64,000 nucleotides of DNA, taken from assembly GCA_023426545.1 (NCBI GenBank), contig JAFAAN010000012.1, positions 42,104 to 106,103 on the forward strand. Direction: 5' to 3'. The position numbers and the translations under genes were made by a program. Shown here in pieces: positions 52,825 through 62,555 of the stretch (position 1 is its first letter; each line of letters starts with the position of its first letter). The stretch comes from Pseudomonadota bacterium (GTDB lineage: Bacteria; Myxococcota; Myxococcia; Myxococcales; Myxococcaceae). Below the pieces are notes generated by a model. That model was not told the origin of the DNA and did no database searches. It saw only the letters and a list, made by a program, of their open reading frames with translations.

Positions 52825-54382
52825 GCCGGGCGAGGTGTTCGCGTGCCTCGCGGTTCCCCGTGTCGTGTTTCAGGGCCTGTTCGAAGGCGGTGCGCGCTTC
52901 GTCTGCCCTGCCAGCGGCAGCGTGCTCGGCGCCGACCTGGAGGTGCAGCCGGGACAGTTGTTTGCGCAGCGGGGGGCCGTGCTTGCTCCACCCATGCGCC
53001 AGCGCGTCGTCCACGGAGAGGGCGAGCGTCAGTTGATGGATGGCTTCCGGGACGTTCCGCTTCGCAAGGGCTCCGCGCGCCGCCGCCTCGGCGGACTCGA
53101 AGCGGACGAGCTGCTCGTGCAGCGCGCCGAGCTTCGCGGACCGGGCCAGGTCACGCGCCGCCGCGACGTTCCCGGCTTCATAGTGCCGCAGCACTTCGGC
53201 TTCCTTCGCGGTGGCCCCCGCGGGCGCCTGGGCGGCGCTTGTCGAGGTGGCGCGAGCACCTGGGGATACGCGCGGCCTGCCCTCCGCCTTCGCGCCATCC
53301 ACCGTGACGTCCTCGCTCACTGTCATGCCGGCGGAAGGCACGGGCCGTCCCTGCTTCGTCGTCCCTCTTGCGACGTTCGCGGCGCTGATTCCGGTGGGCT
53401 TGGGCGTCAGGGCGTCCTGGGGAGCCCTGGCGGAGGCCGCATTGCCAGCGAGATAGGGAGGGGGCTCGTTGTCAGCGGCGGCGGGGGCGTCGGGCGCCGC
53501 GTCCATCTCCGAAGCCGTGGCGGCGGCGACCCCCTCGTTCGAGGCCGTGGGCGCGGTGCCAGCCCCCGCCTTCAGCTCCGAGGGCACCGCAGCGGCGCCC
53601 GGCGTCGAGGTGATGGCTGGTGCCGGGCTCGCCGATGTGGACGGAGGCAGGGGGGCCGAGTCCACCGCTCCACCCAGCAGGCGCATCGAGAGGAGCGCGA
53701 TGAGCGCGGCCACCCCGGCGCCAAGCGCGGCGGCCCCCAGGGCCACGCCCAGCGAGCCCAGGGCCTTGCGCGGAGGCGCCGCATCGGCGGAGGTGACCTG
53801 GGGCACGCCCCGGGCCGGTGTGCCGCCATGGCCGCGCAGGCGCAGCAGGGCGTTGCCGAGGGAGACTTCGTCCCCCGCCATCAGCTCGACCTCGGAGTCG
53901 ATGCGGTGCCGGTTGAGGAACGTGCCGTTCTGGCTGCCGAGGTCCTTCAGGAAGAAGCGGTCCCCACGGCGCGTCAGGTGCGCATGGCGTCGGCTGATGG
54001 ACGGGTGCTGCAAGCGCAGGTCGGACGAGGACGAGCGCCCGATCACCAGCGTGCCCTGCTTCACGGGGACGAGCTGGCCCGCGCCGGGGCCTCGCTCGAC
54101 GTAGAGGAAGGCAGGGGCGTAGCCCGGGTCCGAGTACTCGTGCGCGGTGTCGAAGCGGGAGGCGAGCTCCCGGTCGCTGTTGGCGCGGACACCCGGACCG
54201 TGGCGCCTGCTCCGGCGCGAGCCGGCGGGGTACTGGGGGACGCGCTGGGGCCTGGGGTCATCCGCCTGGAGCGGGTCCACCTCGTCATCGTCGAAGGGCA
54301 GCTCCACGTCGGAATCCTGGGACGCCTGCGTACCGGGCGGGCGGGGCGGCCGAGGAGGCCGCTTGGGGTTCGGTGGAGCCAT
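52802..54382 (-). CDS. FHA-domain protein with TM segment and TPR-like tail
   Basis: Two ATGs lie 9 bases apart; the second is used because GAGAGA is well spaced for it. The 526-residue protein starts with a Pro/Arg-rich tail. An FHA domain follows (about residues 100-185) with LVIGRSSSSDLRLQHPSISRRHAHL and KDLGSQNGTFLNRH, the phosphothreonine-binding residues. A hydrophobic segment (about 205-235, LGVALGAAALGAGVAALIALL), a long Ala/Pro linker and a TPR-like helical C-terminus (HYEAGNVAAARDLARSA, AAGRADEARTAFEQAL) complete it. This is a phospho-signal reader at the membrane, probably linked to a Ser/Thr kinase. The start faces the cysS promoter region. Confidence 0.85.
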   Translation of the reverse strand: MAPPNPKRPPRPPRPPGTQASQDSDVELPFDDDEVDPLQADDPRPQRVPQYPAGSRRSRRHGPGVRANSDRELASRFDTAHEYSDPGYAPAFLYVERGPGAGQLVPVKQGTLVIGRSSSSDLRLQHPSISRRHAHLTRRGDRFFLKDLGSQNGTFLNRHRIDSEVELMAGDEVSLGNALLRLRGHGGTPARGVPQVTSADAAPPRKALGSLGVALGAAALGAGVAALIALLSMRLLGGAVDSAPLPPSTSASPAPAITSTPGAAAVPSELKAGAGTAPTASNEGVAAATASEMDAAPDAPAAADNEPPPYLAGNAASARAPQDALTPKPTGISAANVARGTTKQGRPVPSAGMTVSEDVTVDGAKAEGRPRVSPGARATSTSAAQAPAGATAKEAEVLRHYEAGNVAAARDLARSAKLGALHEQLVRFESAEAAARGALAKRNVPEAIHQLTLALSVDDALAHGWSKHGPPLRKQLSRLHLQVGAEHAAAGRADEARTAFEQALKHDTGNREAREHLARLNAASAP

Positions 54383-54504
54383 GGTGCCCATTCTCTCAGA
54401 TTGGGGGCGGCGACGAACCCCTCGCGAATACTGGCCTGTCCGGGACCCGAGACTCTAGAGTGAGGGATACACCCACGCCTATGGACTCAAGAGGATTGCC
54501 GCAC

Positions 54505-55974
54505 GTGACCCCGCCCGCCATCCGGCTCTTCAACACGATGACCATGCAGAAGGAGCTGCTGCAGCCCGCTGTCCCGGGTGAGGTGGGGGTCTACGTCTGT
54601 GGTCCTACCGTCTACAGCTATGTCCATATCGGAAATGCACGCACCTTCACCTCCTTCGACGTGGTGGTCCGCTACCTCCGTTACCGAGGGCTGAAGGTGC
54701 GCTACGTCCGCAACTTCACGGACGTGGACGACAAGATCATCAAGGCGGCCGCGGAGACGGGGGAGTCCCCCGTGGCATTGGCCGCGCGCTACGTGGAGAT
54801 CTTCCGGGAGGACGCCCAGGCGCTGCACCTGCAGGAGCCGGACGTGGCGCCGCGCGTGAGCGACCACCTGCCGGAGATCATCGCCATCATCCAGAAGCTG
54901 GTGGACAAGGGCCACGCGTATGCGTCGCAGGGAGACGTGTACTTCTCGGTGAGCAGCGACCCGGACTACGCGAAGCTGTCCAAGCGCAACCTGGATGACC
55001 TGTGCGTGGGCGAGCGCGTCCAGCCGGGCGAGCAGAAGCGCGAGCCGCTCGACTTCGCGCTGTGGAAGGGGGCCAAGCCGGGCGAGCCCGCCTGGGAGAG
55101 CCCCTGGGGGCCGGGCAGGCCCGGTTGGCACATCGAGTGCTCCGCCATGAGCGCGAAGTACCTGGGGGAGACGTTCGACATCCACGGCGGCGCGCTGGAC
55201 CTCATCTTCCCCCACCACGAGAACGAAATCGCGCAGAGCGAGTCGGCCAACGGGGTGACCTTCGCCCGGTATTGGATGCACTGCGGCTTCCTGGACCTGG
55301 AAGGCGCGAAGATGTCCAAGTCACTGGGCAACGTGGTGCGCCTGCGAGACGCGCTGACCAAGGTGGACCCGGAGGCGCTGCGCTTCTTCTTCCTCTCCAC
55401 GCACTATCGGCACCCGCTGTCGTTCTCCGACAAGGCGCTGGCGGATGCGGAGACGCGCATGGAGTACTTCTACGAGACGCTCCGCAAGGTGGACGAGCGC
55501 GTGGGGGGCAAGGACTTCGGCAAGGGGCCGCTGCACGGTGAGCCCCACCGCTTCCTCACGGAGTTCGAGTCCGCCATGGATGACGACTTCAACTCCGCGG
55601 GTGGCCTGGGCGCGCTGTCGGGGCTCTTCACGATGATGAACGAGCTCACCGACAAGCCCCCGGTGAAGGACAAGCCGCTGGTGGGCCGCACGCTCCAGGC
55701 GCTGCGCGAGGACGTGCGCAGGGTGTCGGGCGTCCTGGGCCTCTTCGAGGACGCTCCGGACGCGTGGCTGCTGCGCCGCCGGGAGCGCGCCGTGCGCGAG
55801 CGCGGCATCGACGTGGCGGACGTGGAGCGCCTGCTGGGCGAGCGCACCGCGGCCCGCGCCGCGAAGGACTTCGCCGCCGCGGACCGGGTGCGAAGCGAGC
55901 TGAAGCAGAAGGGCGTGGAAATCATGGACACGCCCGCCGGCACGACGTGGAAGGTGGCGCCGGTCCAGGGCTGA
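54505..55974 (+). CDS. cysS: Cysteinyl-tRNA synthetase
   Basis: A GTG start with AGAGGA nine bases before it is chosen, giving 489 residues; an ATG at 54481 is the alternative. CysRS motifs are all present: CGPTVYSYVHIGNART (the zinc Cys and the HIGH box as HIGN), FTDVDDKII, GRPGWHIECSAMS (second zinc Cys), FPHHENEIAQSE (zinc His) and AKMSKSLGNVV (KMSKS). The C-terminal DALR-like helical region ends with LKQKGVEIMDTPAGTTW. A standard essential class I synthetase. Confidence 0.97.
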   Translation: MTPPAIRLFNTMTMQKELLQPAVPGEVGVYVCGPTVYSYVHIGNARTFTSFDVVVRYLRYRGLKVRYVRNFTDVDDKIIKAAAETGESPVALAARYVEIFREDAQALHLQEPDVAPRVSDHLPEIIAIIQKLVDKGHAYASQGDVYFSVSSDPDYAKLSKRNLDDLCVGERVQPGEQKREPLDFALWKGAKPGEPAWESPWGPGRPGWHIECSAMSAKYLGETFDIHGGALDLIFPHHENEIAQSESANGVTFARYWMHCGFLDLEGAKMSKSLGNVVRLRDALTKVDPEALRFFFLSTHYRHPLSFSDKALADAETRMEYFYETLRKVDERVGGKDFGKGPLHGEPHRFLTEFESAMDDDFNSAGGLGALSGLFTMMNELTDKPPVKDKPLVGRTLQALREDVRRVSGVLGLFEDAPDAWLLRRRERAVRERGIDVADVERLLGERTAARAAKDFAAADRVRSELKQKGVEIMDTPAGTTWKVAPVQG

Positions 55975-56021
55975 GGCGGTGCTTCGGGTGTCCCGGGCTT
56001 CGTGTTAGGGCTCGGGACACC

Positions 56022-57701
56022 ATGATGCGCTCGCTGGCCCTGCTCCTCGTCCTCTGCTCCGCTCCCGCGCTCGCGCAGCGTGTGCCGCTGACGACGTCCG
56101 CGGAGAAGTCCGCGTCCGGCGTCATCGTCCCGGACGTGTTGCGCGCGCATGTGCGCTTCCTCGCGCATGACCTGCTGGAAGGGCGCGGGCCGGGCACGCG
56201 CGGGGACGCGCTCGCGCAGGCGTACATCGCCTCGCAGTTCGAGGCGCTCGGGTTGAAGCCCATGGGCACGGAGGGCTCGTACCTTCAGCCCTTCGACCTG
56301 GTGGGCATCACCAGCAGCCCGAAGCACCTCACGTTCCGCGCCGCCCAGGGCGCGTTGGACCTGAAGTTCCATGAGGACTTCATCGCCGTGTCCGGCGTGC
56401 AGGCGCCCGAGGCGAAGCTGGACGACTCCGAGCTCGTCTTCGTGGGCTACGGCATCCAGGCGCCCGAGTACCAGTGGGACGACTTCAAGGGGATGGACAT
56501 GCGCGGCAAGACGCTGCTCATCCTCAACAGCGATCCGGAGGACGACCCGGCGCTCTTCGCGGGCCGGACGCGGCTCTGGTACGGCCGCTGGGATTACAAG
56601 TACGAGCAGGCGGCGAAGATGGGCGCGGCCGGCGCCATCATCCTCCACACCACGCCGAGCGCGGGCTATCCGTGGCAGGTGGTGCAGACGTCGTGGACGG
56701 GTGAGCAGTTCGAGCTACCCGCCGCCGAGGCGCCCCGCCTCCAGGTGAAGGGCTGGACGACGGAGGCCGCCACGCGCCGGGTGCTCCAACTGGCGGGCAA
56801 GGACCTGGACGCGCTGCGCGGGGCGGCGCAGCGGCGCGACTTCCAGCCCGTACCGCTCGGCGTGACGGTGTCCTCGCGGCTCGTCAATTCGGTGCGCCGC
56901 AGCCCCACCGCCAATGTGCTGGCGCTGCTGCCCGGCAGCGACCCCAAGCTGTCCCAGGAGGTGGTGCTCTACACCGCGCACCATGACCACCTGGGCCGGA
57001 GGGAGGGCGGCGCGCCGGGCGAGGACACCATCTACAACGGCGCGCTCGACAACGCGTCCGGCGTTTCGGCCATGCTCGCCGTCGCCAAGGCGTTCCAGGC
57101 ACTGCCCAGCGCGCCCCGCCGCTCCATCCTGTTCGCCGCCGTGGCGGCGGAGGAGCAGGGCCTGCTGGGCTCGCAGTATCTGGCCGAGCACCTCCCGGTG
57201 CCCCACGGCCGCGTGGCGGCGAACATCAACATCGACGGCGCCAACATCCACGGGCGCACGCGTGACCTCACCGCCATTGGCCTGGGCAAGTCCACCCTGG
57301 ATGCCACGCTCGTCGCCCTGGCGAAGGCGCAGGGCCGGGTGGTGAAGGCGGACCAGTTGTCCGACCGGGGCTTCTTCTACCGCTCGGACCAGTTCAGCTT
57401 CGCCAAGCGGGGGATTCCCGCCGCCTACTTCGGCAGCGGGATGGACTTCATCGGCCGCCCGGAGGGCTGGGGGAAGCAGCAGCGCGAGGTGTGGGAGTCG
57501 AAGCACTACCACCAGCCGTCGGACGAGCTTCGCCCGGATTGGGACTTTTCTGGCGCGGTGGAAGACGTGCGCCTGTTCTTCCTGCTGGGGGCTCATATCG
57601 CCCGCAAGCCGGAGCTGCCGCGCTGGAACAAGGGCGACGAGTTCGAGGCCGCCCGGTTGCAATCCCTGGAAGCGCTGAAGCGGCAGGACACTTCGCGATA
57701 G
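56022..57701 (+). CDS. Secreted M28-family zinc aminopeptidase with PA insert
   Basis: A 559-residue exported enzyme with the signal peptide MMRSLALLLVLCSAPALAQ. Residues about 130-280 contain a PA-like insert (AKMGAAGAIILHTTPSAGYPW). The M28 domain has the two-zinc site: TAHHDHLG (His, Asp), GALDNASGVSAML (bridging Asp), AEEQGLLGSQY (catalytic and ligand Glu), an Asp in NINIDGANIHG, and KHYHQPSDE (His). Enzymes of this type release N-terminal amino acids from peptides outside the cell. That would suit a predatory lifestyle and complement the POT transporters, but that link is inference. Confidence 0.93.
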   Translation: MMRSLALLLVLCSAPALAQRVPLTTSAEKSASGVIVPDVLRAHVRFLAHDLLEGRGPGTRGDALAQAYIASQFEALGLKPMGTEGSYLQPFDLVGITSSPKHLTFRAAQGALDLKFHEDFIAVSGVQAPEAKLDDSELVFVGYGIQAPEYQWDDFKGMDMRGKTLLILNSDPEDDPALFAGRTRLWYGRWDYKYEQAAKMGAAGAIILHTTPSAGYPWQVVQTSWTGEQFELPAAEAPRLQVKGWTTEAATRRVLQLAGKDLDALRGAAQRRDFQPVPLGVTVSSRLVNSVRRSPTANVLALLPGSDPKLSQEVVLYTAHHDHLGRREGGAPGEDTIYNGALDNASGVSAMLAVAKAFQALPSAPRRSILFAAVAAEEQGLLGSQYLAEHLPVPHGRVAANINIDGANIHGRTRDLTAIGLGKSTLDATLVALAKAQGRVVKADQLSDRGFFYRSDQFSFAKRGIPAAYFGSGMDFIGRPEGWGKQQREVWESKHYHQPSDELRPDWDFSGAVEDVRLFFLLGAHIARKPELPRWNKGDEFEAARLQSLEALKRQDTSR

Positions 57702-57754
57702 CGCGGGCACGAACATCCGGCCTTCCTTCCCGCGCGGTGTTAGATCTCGCGGGT

Positions 57755-59872
57755 ATGCCGGACTTCCAACTCGTCAGCGACCACAAGCCCGAAGGTGACC
57801 AGCCGCGGGCCATTGACGAACTCACGCAGGGCATCCTGCGGGGCGACCGCTACCAGACCCTCCTGGGCGTCACCGGCTCGGGCAAGACGTTCACCATGGC
57901 GAACCTCATCGCCAACGTGAAGCGGCCCGCGCTGGTGATGGCCCACAACAAGACGCTGGCCGCGCAGCTCTACGGCGAGTTCAAGGCGCTCTTCCCGCAC
58001 AACGCCGTCGAGTACTTCGTCTCGTACTACGACTACTACCAGCCCGAGGCCTACGTCCCGTCGACGGACACCTTCATCGAGAAGGACTCGTCCATCAACG
58101 ACAACATCGAGCGGATGCGCCACTCGGCCACCCACTCGCTGCGCACGCGCGACGACGTCATCATCGTCGCCAGCGTGTCCTGCATCTACGGCCTCGGCGC
58201 GGCCCGGAGCTACGTGGACCTGGCGGTGCGCGCGGTGGTGGGAGAGGAGATGGGCCGCGACACGTTCATGCGCAAGCTGGTGGAGGCCCAGTACAAGCGC
58301 AACGACCTGGACTTCCACCGCGGCACCTTCCGCGCGCGAGGCGACACCGTCGAGGTCTTCCCCGCCTACGAGGAGGAGCGCGCCGTGCGCGTCAGCTTCT
58401 TCGGCGACGAGGTGGAGCGCGTCACCGAGTTCGACCCGTTGCGCGGCGTGACGCTGGGCTCGCTGGAGAAAATCGTCATCTTCCCCGCGAGCCACTACGT
58501 GGCCGAGGAGGACGTGCGCCGCCGCGCCATCCAGACCATCCGCGACGAGCTGACCGAGCAGCTCCAGACCTTCAAGCGCGAGGGCAAGCTGCTGGAGGCG
58601 CAGCGGCTGGAGCAGCGCGCCATGTTCGACCTGGAGATGATCGAGCAGGTCGGCTACTGCAGCGGCATCGAGAACTACTCCCGGCACTTCTCCGGCCGCG
58701 CTCCGGGTGAGCCGCCGCCGTGCCTCATCGACTACTTCCCGCGCAACCTGCTGGTGCTGCTCGACGAGAGCCACCAGACGGTGCCGCAGATTGGCGCCAT
58801 GTACCGCGGCGACCGCGCGCGCAAGGAGACGCTGGTCAACTTCGGCTTCCGTCTGCCCAGCGCGCTGGACAACCGCCCGCTGAAGTTCGGTGAGTTCGAG
58901 GAACTGGTGCCCCAGGCCATCTTCGTCTCCGCGACGCCGGCCGAGTACGAGCTGCAGAAGTCGCAGGGCGTGGTGGTCGAGCAGATCATCCGTCCCACGG
59001 GTCTGACGGACCCGGAGGTGGAGATTCGCCCGGTGGGCAACCAGGTGGACGATTTGCTGGAGGAGGTCCGCCAGCGCGTCGCCCGCGGCGAGCGCGTCCT
59101 GGTGACGACGCTCACCAAGCGCATGGCCGAGGACCTCACGGAGTACTTCGCCGACGTGGGCGTGCGCGTGCGCTACCTGCACTCGGACATCGACGCCATC
59201 GAGCGCACCGCCATCATCCGGGATTTGCGCAAGGGCGAGTTCGACGTGCTGGTGGGCATCAACCTGCTGCGCGAGGGCCTGGACATCCCCGAGGTGTCGC
59301 TGGTGGCCATCCTCGACGCGGACAAGGAGGGCTTCCTGCGCAGCCACGTCTCCCTCATCCAGACGATTGGCCGCGCGGCCCGCAACGTCAACGGCCGCGT
59401 CATCATGTACGCGGACAACATCACCGACTCCATGAAGAAGGCCCTGGAGGAGACGACGCGCCGCCGCGACATCCAGCGCGCGTACAACCAGGAGCACGGC
59501 ATCACCCCGCGCTCGGTGAAGAGCCACATCACCGACCTGTCCGAGCACGTGGCCTACGAGGCGGGCGACGCCGCCGCGCTGCCCATGGCGGCCGAAGGCG
59601 AGGACGACGTCCTCCAGCCGAAGGAAATCAAGCGGCTCATCGAGGAATTCACCAAGGACATGCTCGCCGCCGCGGACGAGATGCAGTTCGAGAAGGCCGC
59701 CGAGTACCGCGACCGCGTGCAACTGCTGAAGGACATGGACCTGGGGCTCAAGCCGGCGTCGCGCTCGCTGCTCAGGGCACCGCCAAAGGCCGCCGAGGCG
59801 GAGCCCGCGAAGAAGGGCCGTGGCCGGGGGGGCGGAGGCGGACGTTCTTCCAAGGCCCGGGCCCGCCGGTAG
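57755..59872 (+). CDS. uvrB: Excinuclease ABC subunit B
   Basis: UvrB verifies damage and positions UvrC for incision. The ATG giving MPDFQLVSDHKPEGDQPRAI is used; the 88 extra upstream codons overlap the previous gene. The 705-residue protein has Walker A LGVTGSGKTF (Lys44), the beta-hairpin SYYDYYQPEAYVP that locks the DNA, VLLDESHQT (motif II), and QTIGRAARNVNGRVIMYAD (motif VI). A C-terminal UVR domain (about 620-660, IEEFTKDMLAAADEMQFEKA) binds UvrC. The tail is Lys/Arg/Gly-rich. uvrC follows 19 bases later. A TAGATC element lies 8 bases before the ATG, as at uvrA. Confidence 0.98.
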   Translation: MPDFQLVSDHKPEGDQPRAIDELTQGILRGDRYQTLLGVTGSGKTFTMANLIANVKRPALVMAHNKTLAAQLYGEFKALFPHNAVEYFVSYYDYYQPEAYVPSTDTFIEKDSSINDNIERMRHSATHSLRTRDDVIIVASVSCIYGLGAARSYVDLAVRAVVGEEMGRDTFMRKLVEAQYKRNDLDFHRGTFRARGDTVEVFPAYEEERAVRVSFFGDEVERVTEFDPLRGVTLGSLEKIVIFPASHYVAEEDVRRRAIQTIRDELTEQLQTFKREGKLLEAQRLEQRAMFDLEMIEQVGYCSGIENYSRHFSGRAPGEPPPCLIDYFPRNLLVLLDESHQTVPQIGAMYRGDRARKETLVNFGFRLPSALDNRPLKFGEFEELVPQAIFVSATPAEYELQKSQGVVVEQIIRPTGLTDPEVEIRPVGNQVDDLLEEVRQRVARGERVLVTTLTKRMAEDLTEYFADVGVRVRYLHSDIDAIERTAIIRDLRKGEFDVLVGINLLREGLDIPEVSLVAILDADKEGFLRSHVSLIQTIGRAARNVNGRVIMYADNITDSMKKALEETTRRRDIQRAYNQEHGITPRSVKSHITDLSEHVAYEAGDAAALPMAAEGEDDVLQPKEIKRLIEEFTKDMLAAADEMQFEKAAEYRDRVQLLKDMDLGLKPASRSLLRAPPKAAEAEPAKKGRGRGGGGGRSSKARARR

Positions 59873-59891
59873 CGCGGGAGGAGGGGCCGTC

Positions 59892-61832
59892 ATGGACGCC
59901 AAGCTCCAGGAGAAGCTGGACGCACTGCCCACCGAGCCCGGCGTGTACCTGATGAAGGACCGCCGCGGGCAGATCATCTACGTGGGCAAGGCCATCAACC
60001 TGCGCAGCCGGGTGCGCTCGTACTTCAACCGCACCGGCGATACGCGCGTCTTCGTGTCGCTGCTGGACCAGCTCCTCGGCGACCTGGAGACGGTGCTCGT
60101 CAGCAACGAGAAGGAGGCGCTGCTCCTCGAGAACGAACTCATCAAGAAGCACCGGCCGCGCTTCAACGTCCTGCTCAAGGACGACAAGCAGTTCATCTCG
60201 CTGCGGCTGGACCGGACGCAGCGGTACCCACGCCTGGAGGTGGTGCGCAAGTACGAGCGCGACGGCGCGCGCTACTTCGGGCCGTACTCCAGCGCGGGCG
60301 CCATTCGCGAGACGCTGCGGGTCGTCAACCGCTTCTTCCGCCTGCGGACCTGCACCGACCACGTGCTGGCCAACCGCAAGCGGCCCTGCCTGCTGCACCA
60401 GATTGGCCGCTGTCCCGCGCCGTGCGTGTACCCGGTGCCAGAGGAGGACTACCGCCGCAGCGTGGACGAGGTGGTGATGTTCCTGGAGGGCAAGGCCGGT
60501 GAGCTGGTGGAAGGGCTGCGCCTGCGCATGAAGCGCGCCGCGCAGGAGCTGAAGTTCGAGGAGGCCGCGCGGCTGAGAGATCAGCTCAGCGCCATCGAGC
60601 GCAGCCTGGAGCGCCAGAAGGTCGCCACCACCGACTTCAAGGACCAGGATGTCTTCGCCTACCACCGAGAGGGCGACCGCATCCTGTTCTACGTCCTGTG
60701 GGTGCGGCAGGGCCGCCTCAACGGCGGGCAGGCGTTCCCCTTTGGGAGCCAGGAGTTCCCCGACGAGGAGCTGCTCGCCTCGTTCGTCAACCTCTACTAC
60801 GACCAGGGCAGCTTCGTCCCCGAGGAGGTGCTGCTGCCGCTGGAGCTGGAGGATGGCACCGGGGGGCTCGAGGCCCTGCTGTCGGAGCGCAAGGGCGAGC
60901 GCGTGCGCGTCCTGGTGCCCAAGCGCGGCGAGAAGCACGACCTGGTGAAGATGGCGGCGAAGAACGCCGAGCAGGCCTTCGTGGAGCGCCGCCGCACGAA
61001 GGACGAGACGGACACCGTGCTGTCCCGGCTCCAGCAGCGGCTGGGGCTGCGCAACTTCCCCCGCCGCATGGAGTGCTTCGACATCTCGCACTTCCAGGGC
61101 TCGGCCATCGTCGCCTCACAGGTGGCCGTCACGGATGGGGACGCGGACAAGTCGCGCTACCGGAAGTACAAGATCAAGACGCTGGAGAAGCAGGACGACT
61201 TCGCCAGCATGTACGAGGTCATCTCCCGCCGCCTCAAGCGAGGGCTAGAAGAGAACGACCTGCCGGACCTGCTCGTCATCGACGGTGGCAAGGGACAGCT
61301 CGCCAGCGCGCACGCCGCGATGAAGGACGCGGGCGTGGAGACGGTGGACGTGGTGGGTCTGGCCAAGAGCCGCGACCTGGAGGTGTTCGACCGGGACGCG
61401 GAGAGTGCCCGGAGCCCCGAGCGCATCTTCGTGGTGGGGCGCAAGGACCCCATCGTCCTGTCCCAGAATTCAGCGGAGATGTTCATGCTCACGCGAATGC
61501 GGGACGAGGCCCACCGCTTCGCCATCACCTTCCAGAAGCAGGTGCTGCGCAAGAGCCGGGTCCGCTCGGCGCTGGAGGACATCCCCGGGGTGGGCGAGAC
61601 GCGGCGCAAGCAACTGTTGCGGCACTTCGGCTCGCTCAAGCGGGTGGGGGATGCGTCCATCGAGGAGCTCGCCGAGGTGGTGGGCCCGGCCATGGCGGAG
61701 CGTGTCCACGCCGGGCTTCATGGGCACCCGGAGGAGGAGGCGGAGGACCCCATTCGCGAGGCCTCTCTGGACGATGCGCGCGAACCTGTGAACGAAAAAA
61801 CGCAGGGAGGGCTGCCACCAGGGGCGGCGTGA
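59892..61832 (+). CDS. uvrC: Excinuclease ABC subunit C
   Basis: UvrC makes both incisions of nucleotide excision repair. The 646-residue protein has a strong GGAGGAGG ribosome site. Its N-terminal GIY-YIG domain reads GVYLMKDRRGQIIYVGKAINLRSRV. A Cys cluster (RTCTDHVLANRKRPCLLHQIGRCPAPC) is followed by a UVR domain (ELKFEEAARLRDQL). The C-terminal RNase H-like nuclease has MECFDISHFQGS and LLVIDGGKGQL, and tandem helix-hairpin-helix motifs (LEDIPGVGETRRKQLLRHF) end the fold. All parts are intact. Immediately downstream of uvrB, so a uvrBC operon. Confidence 0.98.
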   Translation: MDAKLQEKLDALPTEPGVYLMKDRRGQIIYVGKAINLRSRVRSYFNRTGDTRVFVSLLDQLLGDLETVLVSNEKEALLLENELIKKHRPRFNVLLKDDKQFISLRLDRTQRYPRLEVVRKYERDGARYFGPYSSAGAIRETLRVVNRFFRLRTCTDHVLANRKRPCLLHQIGRCPAPCVYPVPEEDYRRSVDEVVMFLEGKAGELVEGLRLRMKRAAQELKFEEAARLRDQLSAIERSLERQKVATTDFKDQDVFAYHREGDRILFYVLWVRQGRLNGGQAFPFGSQEFPDEELLASFVNLYYDQGSFVPEEVLLPLELEDGTGGLEALLSERKGERVRVLVPKRGEKHDLVKMAAKNAEQAFVERRRTKDETDTVLSRLQQRLGLRNFPRRMECFDISHFQGSAIVASQVAVTDGDADKSRYRKYKIKTLEKQDDFASMYEVISRRLKRGLEENDLPDLLVIDGGKGQLASAHAAMKDAGVETVDVVGLAKSRDLEVFDRDAESARSPERIFVVGRKDPIVLSQNSAEMFMLTRMRDEAHRFAITFQKQVLRKSRVRSALEDIPGVGETRRKQLLRHFGSLKRVGDASIEELAEVVGPAMAERVHAGLHGHPEEEAEDPIREASLDDAREPVNEKTQGGLPPGAA

Positions 61833-61895
61833 TTAATTTCCGCTGCAGACCTGCTGGGAAGTGCGCTGGAAGCGCGACGTTCCTGGGCTTTTTCA

Positions 61896-61925
61896 TTGCG
61901 ACTGGGCTCGGCGCTGAACTATAGC
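61896..61925 (+). promoter_or_regulatory. Predicted sigma-70-type promoter of the DUF507 gene
   Basis: TTGCGA and TATAGC are spaced by 18 bases, about 45 bases before the ATG. The leader ends in GAGGGCGAGGGACC. A good match in an otherwise G/C-rich context. Confidence 0.5.
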
Positions 61926-61969
61926 GGTTGACGATTCCGAGCACGTTTCACAGAGGGCGAGGGACCGAC

Positions 61970-62488
61970 ATGAGGCTGTATCCGAAGGTGATCCCGATCA
62001 TCTCGCGCGAGGCCATTCAGCAGCTCATGCAGGACGGGGACATCGAGGTGGAGCCGATGCGCGTGGCCGACGCCGAGATGGACCTGTCGGCCATCATGCG
62101 TGAGTACCTCGCGAACGAGGAGCGTGTGAACCAGGCGACGCGTGAGGCGCTGGAGCGTCGCGGTTACGACTATTCGAAGTTCAACCAGGTGAAGCGCGAG
62201 ATGGCGGACGTCCGCGGCTTCAAGATGGGTGACGAGGGCATCGAATACGTCATCAACCAGATGATTGAGTTCCTGCTCATCAGCCGGAACGTCGAAGAGG
62301 TGTACTCGGCGGATAACGGGCTGCGTCAGAAGATCTTCGCCGTCATGAAGCGTCACCTCGACGTGGACGATGAGATCGACAAGGAAGCCCGCTCCCGCCT
62401 GAAGCACCTGCAGGAAGGCACCAGCGCCTTCGACATCGAGTACAACAAGACGGTCGAGCAGATTCGCCGGGCGCGCGGCCTCATCTAG
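61970..62488 (+). CDS. DUF507 family protein
   Basis: A 172-residue cytoplasmic protein. The ATG is preferred over an upstream TTG because it has AGGGA in front and begins MRLYPKVIPIISREAIQQLM, the usual family opening. The rest is helical and acidic, with VNQATREALERRGYDYSKFN, EGIEYVINQMIEFLLISRNVEEVYSAD and KEARSRLKHLQEG. DUF507 proteins are widespread in delta-proteobacteria and related phyla, and their function is unknown. It has its own predicted promoter. Confidence 0.85.
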   Translation: MRLYPKVIPIISREAIQQLMQDGDIEVEPMRVADAEMDLSAIMREYLANEERVNQATREALERRGYDYSKFNQVKREMADVRGFKMGDEGIEYVINQMIEFLLISRNVEEVYSADNGLRQKIFAVMKRHLDVDDEIDKEARSRLKHLQEGTSAFDIEYNKTVEQIRRARGLI

Positions 62489-62555
62489 CCCTCAGGGGTG
62501 GGGCATGCCGCTCCCCGCTCCGCTGCCTACCTTGTGAACCAAGGAGGCAGCGTCG

